Assembly: GCF_021018895.1 (NCBI RefSeq)
Contig: NC_079378.1
Span: 8,595,001-8,659,000, forward strand
Source: Seriola aureovittata
Lineage: Eukaryota; Chordata; Actinopteri; Carangiformes; Carangidae
Direction: 5' to 3'
Length of the DNA: 64,000 nt
The notes beneath the pieces were generated by a model that ran no database searches, was not told where the DNA came from, and saw only the letters and a program-made list of their open reading frames with translations. Below are positions 15,220 to 28,500 of the stretch, piece after piece; within the stretch, counting starts at the first letter, position 1; every line of letters begins with the position of its first letter. Both the position numbers and the translations under genes were made by a program.

Positions 15220-18200
15220 GTAAGATATTTGTTTATAGATTTTTAAGTCGTATGTGTTTACAGTGAGTTCATTTATCTACAGCTATATCTGTTAGTTTTA
15301 GCTGTAGACAAACATTGCAGTTACAAAGGTAAAATAACTTCGACTTCAGCTCGAGGGAAACAGGAGTGTGACGACACAACTGCCGTTAGACACATTTGAA
15401 AATCTCTCTAAAGTCTAAAAACTTAAAATATAGATGGGCATGGATGCCCTGGTGTGTTTATATGAGTATGTATGGTCAGGTACACACTGAGCTGCTGTGT
15501 TTTCAGTGATATACATAAATATTACACTCAATGTAAAATATAAGAGAATTTTCAAATTTGGCTTGGTGAAATATTAGGTAATCGATTAGTCATCGACAGG
15601 AAATTAACTTAAGTAAATTACAAACAAAATACTTGGGTTTTTTCTACTTTTCTCTGTCACTGTGCTGGTTATTGACATAAACATTGAGTATTTATGGATT
15701 TTGTACAATTGATTGAATGATCAAAATAGGTCAAAAATAAGCTTTGGTGCTTAAACATTTATTTTCTTCTTTTCAGGAAAAATTCTAACTCTGCTATGCT
15801 CAGTAACTATGAGGTAAGTTCATGTGTTTGCTCTCACTGTCTCACTGTGTTTTGCACTGTCCAGTCAAGAGATGAAAACACTTGTGTCGAGTGTCGCTTC
15901 AGATTTGTCTTTCTATGTTTTTCTCAGGTGTTCAAACTCCTGACAGACCTGAAGGAACAGAGGAAGGACAGCGGGAAGAACAAGCACAGCACCGGGCAGC
16001 AGAACTTAAACACCATCATGTATGAGGTCGGCTCACGTCCTCTCCCTCTCTTCACTGCCTTTAACTCGCTGTGTGCGCCTGTTGTTTCACACTTGCACTG
16101 TTACAAAAGCATGCCTACAGTTTGCTCTGCATCTCCACACAGACGCTGAAGTACCTGTCGAAGACGCCCTGCAGCAGACAGAGTCCTGAGATCGTCAAAG
16201 AGTTCCTCACCACCATGATGCCTCACAAACTCACAAAGTCAGTAAGATCTGACAGATGCATAGATTTCATGTTTTCGTTTGGTATTTACAAAGAACAAGA
16301 TACACAGCATTTTTAAAACATCTGTAAAACATATACACACTGATGATATTCTCCCCGCTAATGTCATCAGGGCTGAGAAACTGCAGCTACTGAACCACCG
16401 GCCGCAGACAGCAGTGGAAATTCAGCTTGTGAGTGTTTTGCTTTTTACTGTCATCAATTATTATTATTACATGTTGCACTTTACCTGTCTGTATCTCTCT
16501 TATACACTACTGGTGACTTCCATGATTGTTTCACAAAATGACTGTGGTAGAAACAAGCAAAACTGCCATATACTAAGACTCACTTAAAGGATAAATCTGG
16601 TGATATTATTTTTGTTTTCTTTTTGTCAACATATCCTACAATAAGTCTAAAACCAACAATGAACTGAGCCGCACTGTTGCACTAGGTTACATGTTTCTTC
16701 ATTACGATGAACAGCGGTGTAGTTTATTATGAGTCTATTCCATATAGGTAGGAAATACTGATAAGAGCACCTAATGTGTATTAATTCACAGCTGAAAATA
16801 GTTCCCAACAAATGTACTATTTACTCCTGATTGAGTATAGTTTGCAAAAAACTACAAAAATGAAACAATATGTTTTGATCTGTTTTTGAAGATTTCAGTC
16901 TTCAGAGTGAAGAAATGTGCTTGGGCAGTGCCACAGACAGGATAGGGAAGTACTAGAAATGGACCAGGAAACTCTTAGATTTCTGTTTTTTTCATAGGAA
17001 TGTTTGACAGTTAGGAAACATGGAATAACACAAGTCTTGTATATATATATATAATAAATCTATTTAGTTACAGCTCCATAGGCAAAGTAGTGCAGAGTCA
17101 TTTTTGACATGTACTGTTCTGCGCATGGCTCCATTTATTCCATTAGAATAGGTCACTCATTAGTGTCACATTTAAAATGTATGAATCTGTGTCACTGATT
17201 GTATCATGGAGATACAACTTAACATGCACAGCTCCTACTCTCAAGCCATACATCACCAGAATCATGAATAGACTGTCAAGTCATCTCAGACTGGCAGGGT
17301 TTGATAAACACATGGATTCAACAGAGTTTAGGTTCCTGTTTTTAGGTCACCTCCTGCTGAATTTGCCAACATCTAAGTTATGAAGCCACACATTTGTACT
17401 GTGAGTAGTAGTTTGTTTGTTTCTCTGGCACAGCAAAATGTTTGAGTAATGATTAATGGAAACAAAAGTCTCAACTCAAGCTCCATGTAGTAGCTCTTCT
17501 AGTGCTTTTCACCATATCACATGATTTTTCATCAGCAGATGGAGTTTGACAGATGTCATGAAAATTTCAAATTTTTCTGGGAGCTTGAGGAACTTATTGT
17601 CCATGTTGGAAATTTGACCTTGTACTGTTCCATGACAACTGGCAAATTCCCTCTGCTGTAAAAAAAAAAATCATGTGACATGACTAAGAGCTCCAGAACA
17701 GCTGCTTAAAAGAGGGTGAGGTGAGATTGTTTTGTCAACTGCAGATCAATTGATTAAACACATAAAAGGTGAGACAAGTTCATGTGCATAGCATCTTACT
17801 GCATGTGTCACGCTACCAAAGTGCTTTACAGAAGGCAATGAAATGCATCAGAACAAAAAGTTAAAGTTAAAGCTGCAACAACAACATTTAGCTATCATCA
17901 CCTTTTAAGTTGTTACCAAGCTGTTGCTTATCCAGTATTCTCCAGTATACACTCACTTTTAGCTTTGTTTTTGTCTAATTTCTGAGGAAAATATCTGTGT
18001 CTCCAGCTGCTAAATGCTCCACTGTGTTCACCAACTAGTTGCTAACTGCTAGCAGGCAGTGTACTTTGGGTTTTTAGAGCTCTTCCACTTAAAAACGCAC
18101 AATGAGAGTATTGACAGTTTGCCAAAACAAGAGAGATGTGGAGCCAGAGAGCTAAACAATGAGCAGAAACTTCAAAAAGTTGCATAAAGCCACGGAGAGC

Positions 18201-18486
18201 TGTAGATTCAGGTGATAGTTCTCTGCAGGTTCATCACTACAAGTGACTCTTTTCACATTGTTATTTGATGTATTATTGTTATAAAACTATCAATTAAATC
18301 CCTAGTAAATATGGTATTTAATTTTGTGTTTGTTTTCAGATGGTAGAAGAGAGTGAGGAGCGTTTATCGGAGGAGCAGATTGAGGAGCTCATCCAGACAG
18401 TCGCAGACACCCTACCCGGTGACCCTGAGCAGGAAAACGCAGCTCCAGCACAAGCAGAGATGGACGAAGGCGGTGAGCAGTCGTGA
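15212..18486 (+). CDS. crcp: RNA polymerase III subunit RPC9 (CGRP receptor component)
   Basis: Exons 15212-15219, 15777-15813, 15928-16026, 16143-16237, 16371-16428 and 18340-18486 join to 147 residues; the human protein has 148. The N-terminus MEVKNSNSAMLSNYE mirrors human MEVKDANSALLSNYE, which fixes the 8-nt first coding exon. Further matches are LLTDLKEQRKDSGKNKHS, LKYLSKTPC, AEKLQLLNHRPQTAVEIQL and MVEESEERLSEEQIEEL. With RPC8 it forms the stalk of Pol III; it was also described as a component needed for CGRP receptor signalling. Exon 4 must use the donor after AA at 16237 to keep Lys-Ala-Glu in frame; the stronger-looking GTAAGA three bases on would break the frame. The last intron (1.9 kb) holds repeats. 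Confidence 0.95.
16600..16880. repeat. Dispersed repeat remnant (crcp intron 5)
   Basis: Contains the ACCTAATGTGTATTAATTCA and GAAAATAGTTCCCAACAAAT blocks that are the reverse complement of the asl-intron sequence at about 3580-3640. Confidence 0.5.
17985..18315 (+). repeat. Dispersed teleost repeat, copy 2 (crcp intron 5)
   Basis: Direct-orientation relative of 1972-2310, ending about 25 bp before crcp exon 6. Confidence 0.65.
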
Positions 18487-19390
18487 CCCAGTGACAGGCC
18501 AGAAATGACCCACAGATGAAGAACAAGATTGTTACAGAAGTGGACTAGCTGCTTTTACCTGAGCCGTTTTGCATCAATGCTTGAACTGAACAACACGCCG
18601 ACAGAAAAAGGATGCACAATGGCTGCCTGGCCGTGGCTGAGAGGACCTCATTACTGGAAGAAAACAAGCATGCTAGGATTTACATTTATGTTTGTACATC
18701 CAGTTGGATTCAGATCAAACATGCGCACACCTTCATAAGTACAGGTTTTTAAACAGTGAGTCACTTGTTTTGCATCTGAGTCGTCTAATTTGTATTTCAC
18801 ATCAGATAATGTTCATGCAGAGACAGTCTGCTATTAACCTGTTATGTTTTTGGTTTCTGACTTAATGTTAGTCACCAGTTTCTACCATGGTGATTTATGA
18901 TTTCCAAAGCTGTAATATATGTCAGTAATGCAATTAAACTTGCATTGGTCAGACAGTATTATTAGAGTGGCTGTGTAATACAAAGAGAGACTGTAAGAAC
19001 CAACATCATTGTCTCTTATTCGTGTGTTCAAAGCGTTATCTTTTTCAAAATGTGCTGAACTTTTTCCTGTGTAACAACATGAAAACTAACAGCTGAAATG
19101 TCGCTTTTTGTCGCTTTGAATGACGCAGTCAGCAGTTAACACGTTGTCATTTCAAAAAAGGCTGCAGACGTTCTCTGTTTGTAACGAAAATTAACATATG
19201 AAATAAGGACTTCTGGTTCTTTTGTGGTGCAGTGTGACGGACTGTGAAGTACTGGTGCTAAATTATGACTGATCTGAAACTGCCACCTTCATCTACAGAA
19301 AACATCTTCAGTGTCTCTTTTCTCTGTGCCATACAGTAGTAAGGAACATCCTAATGACCAATGTCCATGTCGATTAAATAGAAATAAAAA
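18487..19390 (+). other. crcp 3' UTR region
   Basis: Noncoding sequence after the TGA. Candidate polyadenylation signals are ATTAAA at 18933-18938 and AATAAA at 19383-19388. No other gene is visible. Confidence 0.5.
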
Positions 19391-19391
19391 T

Positions 19392-19649
19392 TTAAAGTAA
19401 TTGATCACAATTTAATTGGTAGCAAAGCGACGTTGTAAACAATGTCATATTGGTTTGCAGAGTGTGGCTAACATCAGCACTGCTAGCACCAGCATTCTTT
19501 ACTTGCATGTACCTGTGCCGACTGTGGTTACGTGTTGCTCTAGTCGAGTGCTTATATGGCAGTTTATTGTGACACAGCCTACATACAATCTTACTTTCAT
19601 TTTCTAGATCAAACTTCTGCCAAGCCACTTTGGTTTTACAAGGTTTCAT
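19392..19649 (-). pseudogene. BED-type zinc-finger remnant (hAT/ZBED-like)
   Basis: The minus-strand frame reads KTKVAWQKFDL...KIVCRLCHNKLPYKHS...RNHSRHRY, with the BED-finger spacing of aromatic residues, a CxxC pair and a terminal H-x(3-4)-H. Such fingers begin many hAT transposases and ZBED proteins. No catalytic domain follows, so it is most likely a decayed transposon piece. Confidence 0.4.
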
Positions 19650-20939
19650 ATGTCACACTTTCTGCCAACTGCTGGGGTTAGTTACTTAGTTTGCCTGTAT
19701 TGTATATTAAAAACACATCAGTAATTAGTTTAAATGACTAGCGATGGTAGCAATGTTTAATCATTTAGTCGACTAATCGCATACAACCCTCTATTGATTA
19801 TTGGTCGTTCCATTTGCTGTAAATTTAGTTATTCTAGGAGCTTGTCTTAGATTTATAGTAGTAATCACTCGTGGTAGTAATTAGTTAAGCATCCTGACAT
19901 AAAGTTATTGTAGTCATTTAGTTCAACAAACATGTTCCACACAGCTAGGTTTCTGTTTCTGTAACCCATCCGATCACACAGGATATAAACATGCACACTG
20001 ATACATAAACCCACAAACCCCTCAGCTGCAGGCTCTGGATCAGCTGGTGTTTTCTTTGCTGGGATGTTGTAAAGTAACAGAGGAAGGATGTGCTGGTTAG
20101 ACTCGTACTTTTCTGTTATAGGTTTCCTGTTTTTTTATTACATAAGTTTCACTGTACTTACTTGGTACCTTTACAGGACAAGATACAGAGAGTGAACGTC
20201 ATGGACAATGATTCTGTTCCAGCCAAAAGTGACTCCCGGCCATTGGTTGAGTTTGGAAGTGAACACATGAGGGAAACATCTCTTAAACCATATGAAAGAG
20301 TAAATGCCCAGCATTCTCCAGTCTGAAAATTGCACAGACTATAAACTGTAACGTACTAAAGATATTTTTCCCACGTATTCACACGTTTTTATGTGACCTA
20401 ACTATTAACATCAAGATACAGGCCTTGTGTGAAAACTGCAACCGCAGTTTTGTAATACTGAAATGAGTAGTCTAATTTTTTTGATTTAGCTTCAATATTC
20501 TCATTTTCATAACTTTTTGGCAGACTGAGTCACTAAATTTTAGTTTCCTCATTGTGCAACATTTGATATGAATGTCATCACTGCTTACTTAACAGGGCCC
20601 CACAGAGAGGAGAAACAGGTGAAGGACTTCTCTGTACAATTTCAGTGTGTAGCTGCTTGTCTGACCTAATCCATCAGAAATGGGATAAATTTGCAGTTTT
20701 TGCCAATCAATCTGCACTAAACACCCCTTTTTGACAATGTCAAAAACATGTTTTTATAATTTTTTCCAAATTTAATAGAAACCAAACACTAAAAAACAAA
20801 GCCATTAAATCCTTTTCCGTCCATTTTCTGTAAACCTCCACAAGAAAATTGTGTCAAGGCATAGATGAGGGCAAGAGTATAAAACCATTTCTAAAGCTTT
20901 GAGTCTTCTCCTGTATTCAAAATCAGTATTAATAGAAAA

Positions 20940-21310
20940 CAGTATTAATACCAAAATATGCTTAAAGTAGCAAAAGTAAACATACTCCTTTTGCACAATG
21001 GCCCATTTCAGAATAATGAATATCACTGGATTAAAGTTAGTTGTGCATTAATCTGTAAACATCACTAACATTGTAGCTATTGTTGTGGGGCTAACTTTAA
21101 CCACACTATATACTGATGGGTAGATTAATCTATTTCATTATTAGGAATATTCATATTTTATATTTATAAATCTGAATCTGCAAAGTTACTAGTAACTAAA
21201 TCTTTAAAATTAATGTAGTGGAGTAAAGATTTGCCTCCAAAATGTAGTACTCTAGTAAAGTACAAGTATCTCAAAATTGTACTTAGTTACATTCCACCAC
21301 TACTTATTTC
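20940..21310. repeat. Interspersed teleost repeat (AGTACAAGTA type)
   Basis: Contains TAACTAGTAACTAAAT-like sequence, a GTAGTGGAGTAAAGATTTGC block, then GTAAAGTACAAGTATCTC and TTGTACTTAGTTAC, ending CCACCAC. Related fragments (AGTAGCAAAAGTA / ACCAAAAGTAAGTG) recur at 21430-21830. I recognise this as a very frequent repeat of percomorph genomes; the family name is not certain. Confidence 0.6.
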
Positions 21311-21360
21311 ATTGATTATGTATTGCATTCCTAATTTATAAACTTCAGTGGTTATTTCAT

Positions 21361-21440
21361 GCTTTATTAATTGTAATTTTACAGATTTACCAATGTGATT
21401 TGGTCACATTTGGTCCTCCACAGAGGCCACAAACTGTCAT
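21361..21440. repeat. Local duplication, copy 1
   Basis: A GTGATTTGGTCACATTTGGT block, then CCTCCACAGAGGCC and CTGTCATGAAGA, is echoed at 21950-22030 as GTAATTTGGTCACACTTGGT, CTTCCACCATGGCC and CTGTCGTGAAGA. Confidence 0.7.
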
Positions 21441-21570
21441 GAAGATCCAATGGTGAAAGTATTTAAACATTTTATTTAAATAAAAGTAGTAATACCACAG
21501 TTAGTAAAAGTCCTGCATTCAAAGTCTTACCTAGGTAAAAGTATGAAAGGTATCAGTATTTCAATATATT

Positions 21571-21575
21571 GTGTG

Positions 21576-21635
<60 letters not shown>
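21571..21635. repeat. (TA)n microsatellite
   Basis: About 30 TA units with one interruption. Confidence 0.95.
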
Positions 21636-21949
21636 TATATCAAAATATACTATAACCCTAACCCTATACAGTATTTCAAAATATACTATAAGTATCAAAA
21701 GTAACTCCCCAAACTTAAAGTACCAAAACTACCAAAAGTAAGTGTTCATTATGCAGAAAGGCCAATTTCAAAATAACTGCTTTATCAGCTTTATTATTAT
21801 TGTTTAATCAGGTAAAAAAGTATAAGTGAGAACTTTTCATATGATTATATCTTTTGGAACCCAAAAAGTCTTGAGACCACTGGTCTGTATATGATAATCT
21901 TATTTGAGTATCTCACCTATTCACACACTAATGTATTGTTATTTATTAC

Positions 21950-22030
21950 AATTTGACAAGCTTACTGGTGTAATTTGGTCACACTTGGTCTTCCACCATG
22001 GCCGCAATCTGTCGTGAAGACCCATGTTCT
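21950..22030. repeat. Local duplication, copy 2
   Basis: Diverged second copy of 21361-21440, in the same orientation. Confidence 0.7.
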
Positions 22031-22239
22031 ACTAAATGAGTTACCAGAATCTGTTTCTCTAATGAAAAGGTGGGTAAATGAAACGAGGCAGGTTTAACCT
22101 CCACTAAATCCCACACTATGATTACATTTCCCCAGTGGGCTTTTAAATGAGAGCATACGAATCGATGAGGTAAAGTAATTTTATCCTCCAGTGCAAAGAA
22201 AAAAAAACAGAAGAGGGTCTTTTGGTTGGTTTGCCAGAG

Positions 22240-22631
22240 CGTTGGAATTGCCCTTTAACATCTCCACCAATAGGAATCGTCCAAGCAGATGTGTTCTAGA
22301 ATTCAGAGCGTCCATCGACCAATCACTGCTCGGCTTTCTCTGGCTGCCTGCGCTCGTGTTCAGTGTTTTTTTTTTCTCTCAACGGTAGATACGGCTGCAC
22401 TTCTCACGGTGCAAAGTTACGATTAGAGCCAGCAGCGATACGTTGTATAATTGTGTATTTTTTAAAAGACTAAATGGCGTAGACATGTCCGCTGTGACCT
22501 CCACCGATAGATTTTCCACATGAGAGAAAACAGTTGTCTCTGTGGGGATAGAGGAGCAGTTCGTCTCAGTCTTTTTGGATCAAGGTTCATGTGTTTTTTT
22601 TCTTCGGATTTCGGCAGTTTCACAGACGCTG
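22240..22631 (+). promoter_or_regulatory. Probable promoter and untranslated first exon of tpst1
   Basis: Two CCAAT boxes lie at 22267-22271 and 22319-22323. About 300 bp on is a strong splice donor (CTG/GTGAGTG at 22631/22632). The first coding exon has a clean acceptor at 25244, so an upstream noncoding exon is required and this is the best candidate. The transcription start cannot be fixed from sequence alone. Confidence 0.4.
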
Positions 22632-25244
22632 GTGAGTGAACACCATTTTTAACTGATATGAAATTTCCAAGGTATGTTAGCTACCTACAGACAGCCAAAT
22701 GAGTCTGTGCATAGCAGGTAAGGAGATTTTAAATAACGCACTGACAGGCTGTTTGGTGGCCGATGGTCTGTCACGGTGTGTTTGACTGATAGCAGGTCAT
22801 CCACCTGGTGGCTGACCGCCTCGGGTGCATTTTTGCAAACAAGATGCACAACCAAGCCAGGCCAGATGTGCGTGGCTGCTGGGCCTGCGCTCTGCAGCTG
22901 TACAATAATCCTATTTATACTCAAACACACACCAGTGACTGCGGTGGTACCGTAGCTTTGACTTGTTTATCACACTCCCACCAATATAGGCTACACCTGG
23001 TTCACCACATACTCTGTGCAGCAGTCAAGCAGCTGCAAATGAACATGCACCTTTAGGACATTGAATTCACATTTTAGTTTGCTGCTGGGGGCGGGGGGGA
23101 CTCGTTGCAGCATAAAAAGAGCAAAAATAGTACATATAAAAATACATTACGAAAAATCATTCAATGGAGAGCTTTACGGGAAACCTTTGCAACAATAGAC
23201 AGACTCCTGACTAATGCTTGAACTAGAGTTAAGGTAAAATGTGGAAGTTGCTCTTCCTCTCAAGAGTTCCCCCCCCTTCAGCAGGAAGTCACCGTCACTG
23301 CTCCCTCCTGTGAGATACAACAAGGGGGCTTCAGGTTTCTTGACAAACTGCTGGTCAAAGATGTCACCACTATGCACAAGTCACCACTGATTTTGTGCAA
23401 GGAGGCAATAAAGGCAGCAGTTTCTCATGATGAAGCAGCTGCAACTGAAGTCGTACCTTTAGGTTTCCTGAGGCCCCTGGTGTCAGTTTGCTGCTTTCCT
23501 GTTGACAGACTGTGATCACTGTTTTCTTCTTATCATGGACTTGTTTGTTGGCTCAATCCTGATCAGGGAAGGCACTGGCCTTTTCAAGGTCAGTTTTTAG
23601 ATTTGTCAGAGTAGGTGTCCATAGCCAATCTTTGCAAAAACCAATTATGAAAAAAATTATTTTTTCACTTCCCTCTATTGGTGTGTAGCCAAGCTGATAG
23701 TTTTGGTTTTATTTTACCATGTTTTCAGATATATCTGTCTGAGATTTTTGAGGTGAGTTATCTTTGTGGTTTTTACACTATTAAAAAAATACTTAAAAAG
23801 TTAACAGCAACAACTCTTTCCAGAAACAATGTCTCAGCATTCAAGAGTTTTCATTAGACAAACTTTCTTGCAAAAAAATAGTCTCTTATTTGCATTATCG
23901 AATAATCTATTCATTCATTTCTTGATCAATCAATCGATTGATCAAGCAATTTGAAGATATCGACTTTGGCTTTAGGAAATTGTGACGACCCAGTTGAGAT
24001 GGGTAAATGATAATGAAAATAATCATTAGTTGCATCTGTAGAGTGAGAAAATATGTGAGAATCGTCGAGGGGGGGGGGGGGGGGGGGGGGGCAGCAAGCC
24101 TTATCTTAAACCTCTGGCCTAATTCTCTGCAAACTCCAAGTGGCTTAATCTCTGCATGGAAATGCATTAGAATTACATGTAAAGCTTGTGGATGCCACTG
24201 GACTTAGCATGGCTTAAAGCAGCATGTAAGTATCCGAGCAAGGTCGAGATGTCCTCATTTCCAGCTGTTTTTCATTTTTCTTTGATGGTCAGGCTGAATT
24301 TTATGGGCAGGCTACTCCAGCACAGAGCAAGGAAGGTTCCCCACGTGGCATCCAGATGTGAGGCTCCCTCAGCAGCCCGTCTGAACAAGAAAGGAACTAA
24401 AATACCTCTGAGAAAGGGAGACACATTCCAAATTTGCTTCTGCAAGAGGTATAGCTGCTGTTCGATGATTTTAGAGCTGCAATGTGGCTTTAAAAGTTAT
24501 ACATTCAACATTAGTTATTCTTATGAGTTATTGATGTCAATTTTCAGCTGATTCAATTCTTCTTGCAAGCTTGTGTACTTTGTTTTGTTGTGTGCTAATA
24601 AGAGGAATTGGACGCTGGCTTACGTTGACGAATCTGCTCGTGTGCACATTGCAGGAGAGATGAGGAAGTTGCTTCCTCTGTCTTAGTCAATAGTAATTTA
24701 ATCGTGAAATAGATTGCTTTGCGTTTCAGTGTGGTGGAAACTGTCAGAGAGAATAAAAACATGAGGAAGTTGTAATTAGTGGCTTTAGATACACTGACTG
24801 AGAGTGTGTCTGCATTGCATGCCGCAGTGAAGTTTGATATGGCTTAAGAGTCAGTGGCTCCCCAGAGGAAAGATGCAGAATAGCTTCTTTGAGAACAGAA
24901 ACTGGATGTATTTCAGATCCTATGAAAGTGTGTGCAAGTGTTCTTGGCATAATAACGCAGCAGCCACCATCGCACCCTGCTTGCTGATAATAGCTCACTC
25001 ATGCAGGGCAGTGGCTAATGTTTGCAGTTACTCCTTTGTTGGACATTTAGAAAAGGCTAATTTATGTTTTTTTGCTATTCAGCAACTTGTAAAATCATCC
25101 CCTGGGGAAAAAACCCACATCTCATTCTGCGGTAGGATTCACAGTCCCACGAGAAACAGAGGTGTTTATTTGGTTGAAAGCAGTATGAATTGATTCCGGT
25201 GCAGTTCTTGGTGAGATGAATGACATGTTCTCCTGATGTTTTAG
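22632..25244 (+). other. Presumed tpst1 intron 1
   Basis: No coding sequence recognised. It contains a 23-base poly-G run at 24069-24091 and simple AT-rich stretches. Confidence 0.4.
24069..24091 (+). repeat. Poly-G run (23 G)
   Basis: An uninterrupted G tract inside the presumed tpst1 intron 1, able in principle to form a G-quadruplex; its length is also prone to sequencing error. Confidence 0.9.
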
Positions 25245-25556
25245 GTGCTGCAGGAATGATGGATAAGAGACATGGTTGGCTGTGGAGTGCAGCATGCATG
25301 GATCCTGCTCTCCAACACCAGGGCTGAGGAGCTACAGAGGAGTGAGGGGTCTCCCCAGCCCACACCTGCACAGGACTGCACCGTCCTGGCCTCCGTCAGG
25401 CCTTCCTCATCATCTCAGCTGTCTTTCTTGCACTTATCCTTATCAACTTGACTCTCAGGCTAGGTGTAACTGACTTTTACTGAAATTTATGAAGTAAATC
25501 AGGTTCCCATAAATATTATTTTATGTCCTCCTGACTCCCAAACATACCCAGCAAAC

Positions 25557-28500
25557 ATGAGGTCCTCCAGGTTGAGCCTGCTGCTGGGCTGCGTGCTCCT
25601 TTGCTCCGCCTCCCTGCTCTACCTGGGCATGAGCGGGATAGAGTGCCCTCGAAAAAGCCATCGGTACCGGTGGATGGAGCTAAACCTGGGCTCAGCCAAT
25701 CAGAGCCTGTCTCTCACCGAACACTTCCCTGAAGACACCCCGCTGATCTTCATTGGAGGCTTTCCCAGGAGCGGCACCACGCTCATGCGTGTCATGCTGG
25801 ATGCCCACAATTCCGTGCGGTGCGGGGAAGAGACCCGAGTGATTCCCCGCCTCCTGGCTATGCGGGCCACCTGGAGTCGCTCGGTTAAGGAGAGGATACG
25901 ATTGGACGAGGCGGGTGTCACTGACCAGGTGTTGGATTCAGCCGTGCGGGCGTTCCTGTTAGAGGTGAGCTGGTTGGTGCATCGTGTAGTCTGCTTTGTA
26001 GCGTTAAGCCGGAAAAACACTTCTGCATCTGTTGATCTGCAAACATGCTTGGGTGTGTCATGTGTCAGAATTAGGGTGATGTGTTTGCACCACGTTATTA
26101 AAGGCAACTGTAAATATGTCAATAAAGATTTACAGTATCATTATTTGAGAATCATTATTCATTTAGCTGCTTATTTTCTCATTCTAAAATGTAAAAAAAT
26201 TGTGAAAACATGTCACAAGCAGCAGTTCCTCATATTTTAGAAGCTGGAAACAAAAAAAAAATTAACATTTTTGCTTGAAAAATTACCAACACAATGTCAA
26301 TCAACTGTCTATAAATGGAGACAATTTAGTTCTGTGGCTACTCTTGCTAGAAGTGGGCGTCTGGCTAAGATGAAAAGCACAATGCAGAATGATCAGTTAG
26401 GTAAAAATATAGCAAAGAGTAACAGCTAAAGGAATGAAATGATCATTGGAGCTGGTTCACATCTCTGTTCATGAGTCTACCATACGCAAATCATGTTAAA
26501 TGGTTGCGTGGAGAAAGCTGCTTATCATGATGAAAACATCATCCCAAAGGTGAAGCAGGGTGGAGGTAGCATCATGATTTGGGGCTTTGCTGCCTCTGGG
26601 CCCGGACAGCTCAACATCATCGAAAGGGAAAATGAGATTCCCAAGTTTATCAAGGTTTCTAACAGGATAATGTCGGGGTGGCTGTCCACCTGCTGAAGCT
26701 CAGTAGAAGCTGGGTGATGTGGCAGGACAATAACTGCTAAAGGAGGTTCGACCAGTTATTAAATCCAAGGTTTCACTTACTTTTTCCACCAGCACTGTGA
26801 ACGTTTAATGGCTGTGTTCAATAAAGACACAAAACATTATAATTGTGTGTGTGTGTTATTAGCTTAAGCACAATCAGGTGATTCCAAAGGCTTCACATAT
26901 GTTTTCATGCCACAGTATATTTGGCATCTCAATAGAAATGTGAAAAGGTGTCTCAGATTTTATGAATTCAGTTTTTACATATGTGTTCCAGGTGATAGTC
27001 GGACACGGGGAGCCTGCACCTCGCCTTTGCAACAAGGACCCATTCGCCCTGAAGTCTCTCTCATACTTGGCACGCATCTTCCCTAAAGCCAAATTTGTGC
27101 TCATGCTACGAGACGGACGGGCAGCCGTCCACTCCATGATATCACGAAAGGTATGCTGGTTTTCTTTTCTTCCTCACAGGGTTATCTTTCCAAACAGCCA
27201 CTTGACAAGTTTGTTCTGGTGCCACGTTGTGACTAAATTAATTTTCCATTTCTGAGTTGACTGTCTGTCATGACAGCTCTGCTGTGTTTATCTTATCCCT
27301 TCATTCACAGGTGACCATCTCTGGCTTCGACCTGAACAGCTACAGGGACTGTCTGACAAAGTGGAGCGGTGCGGTGGAGACCATGTTCAGCCAGTGCCAG
27401 GCGGTCGGGAAGGACAGATGCATGCCTGTAAGCTACGAGCAGCTTGTCCTCCGCTCAGAGGAGGAAATGAGGAAGTTGCTTCACTTCCTAGACCTGCAAT
27501 GGGATCCGTCAGTGCTGCACCATGAAGAGCTGATAGGAAAGGCTGGTGGCGTGTCTCTGTCCAAGTGAGTATTTGACATGTGTTTGCACACCAAGCCCTG
27601 CCTCTTATCTCTAGTGGCGTCTAACCATGTAGATGGTTTCAGTTCCACATGCTGAGGTTTTCAGATATCGACCTCTGCAACGTGTTGACACAATACAAAG
27701 TTAATTTCTGAGGCTGCACCCAGAAAAAGTTTCAGAAGCAGATATCTCAAAACCTCAGCACTATCAACTGAAACTACCTGCATGATTAGATACCCACAAG
27801 GGTTAAGTTTGAATCTTTGAAAATTATAGTATGGCTTCCAAGATATCTTCAAGTCCTGAGAAAGTCTTCAAATGTCTGAAATTATGTTTTACTTAATCAG
27901 GCCTGTAATAATGTTGAATGCATATATTCATATAATTTTTCCTTCAGTTCAGTTCTAGAGGCCTTGAAAGTTTTGCATTTACTTCTGGTAAGTAATGAAA
28001 GCAGTCATGTGTCCCACTAGTCAGGTTTCCATCCAAAAGTAGCACAACTTCACAGAAATCAGCAGAGAAAATGCAAATTAATGCTGTTTTCCATCCACCA
28101 CTGTTAAGCAAATATTAGAAGTTGAGTGCATCAAGATAAAATAGCTGGTGGCGCTAATTCTCCAGTCGGGTGTCATTAATCTCTTGCAGATGAAGAGGGC
28201 ACAGGAGATGATGTAATTAGAGGAGAAGCAGTCAAACCTCAAGCAGTGGCGAACAGTGTAAAAACATGATGGAAATATGGCATTTATTATTTATTTTATT
28301 ATTATTTTCCTGTATTAATTTGAGGAGGTCACAGTTTCCTGGTCGCTCTGATAAACGGGTGCACGTGGTCAGCAACAATACTCAGATAGTCTGTGGCATT
28401 CAAGCGACGATTGATTGGTATTAAGGGGCCCAAAGTGTGACAAGAAAACTTTCCCCACACCATTACACCACCAACACCCGCCCCTACCCGACTGACACAA

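Noticed and set aside
16238..16246. GTAAGA donor three bases after the chosen end of crcp exon 4
   Set aside because: Although stronger by consensus, it would shift the frame; the GTCAGT donor restores the Lys-Ala-Glu sequence seen in human.
21652..21668. Telomere-like CCCTAA repeats
   Set aside because: Only two units of AACCCT; far too short for an interstitial telomeric array.
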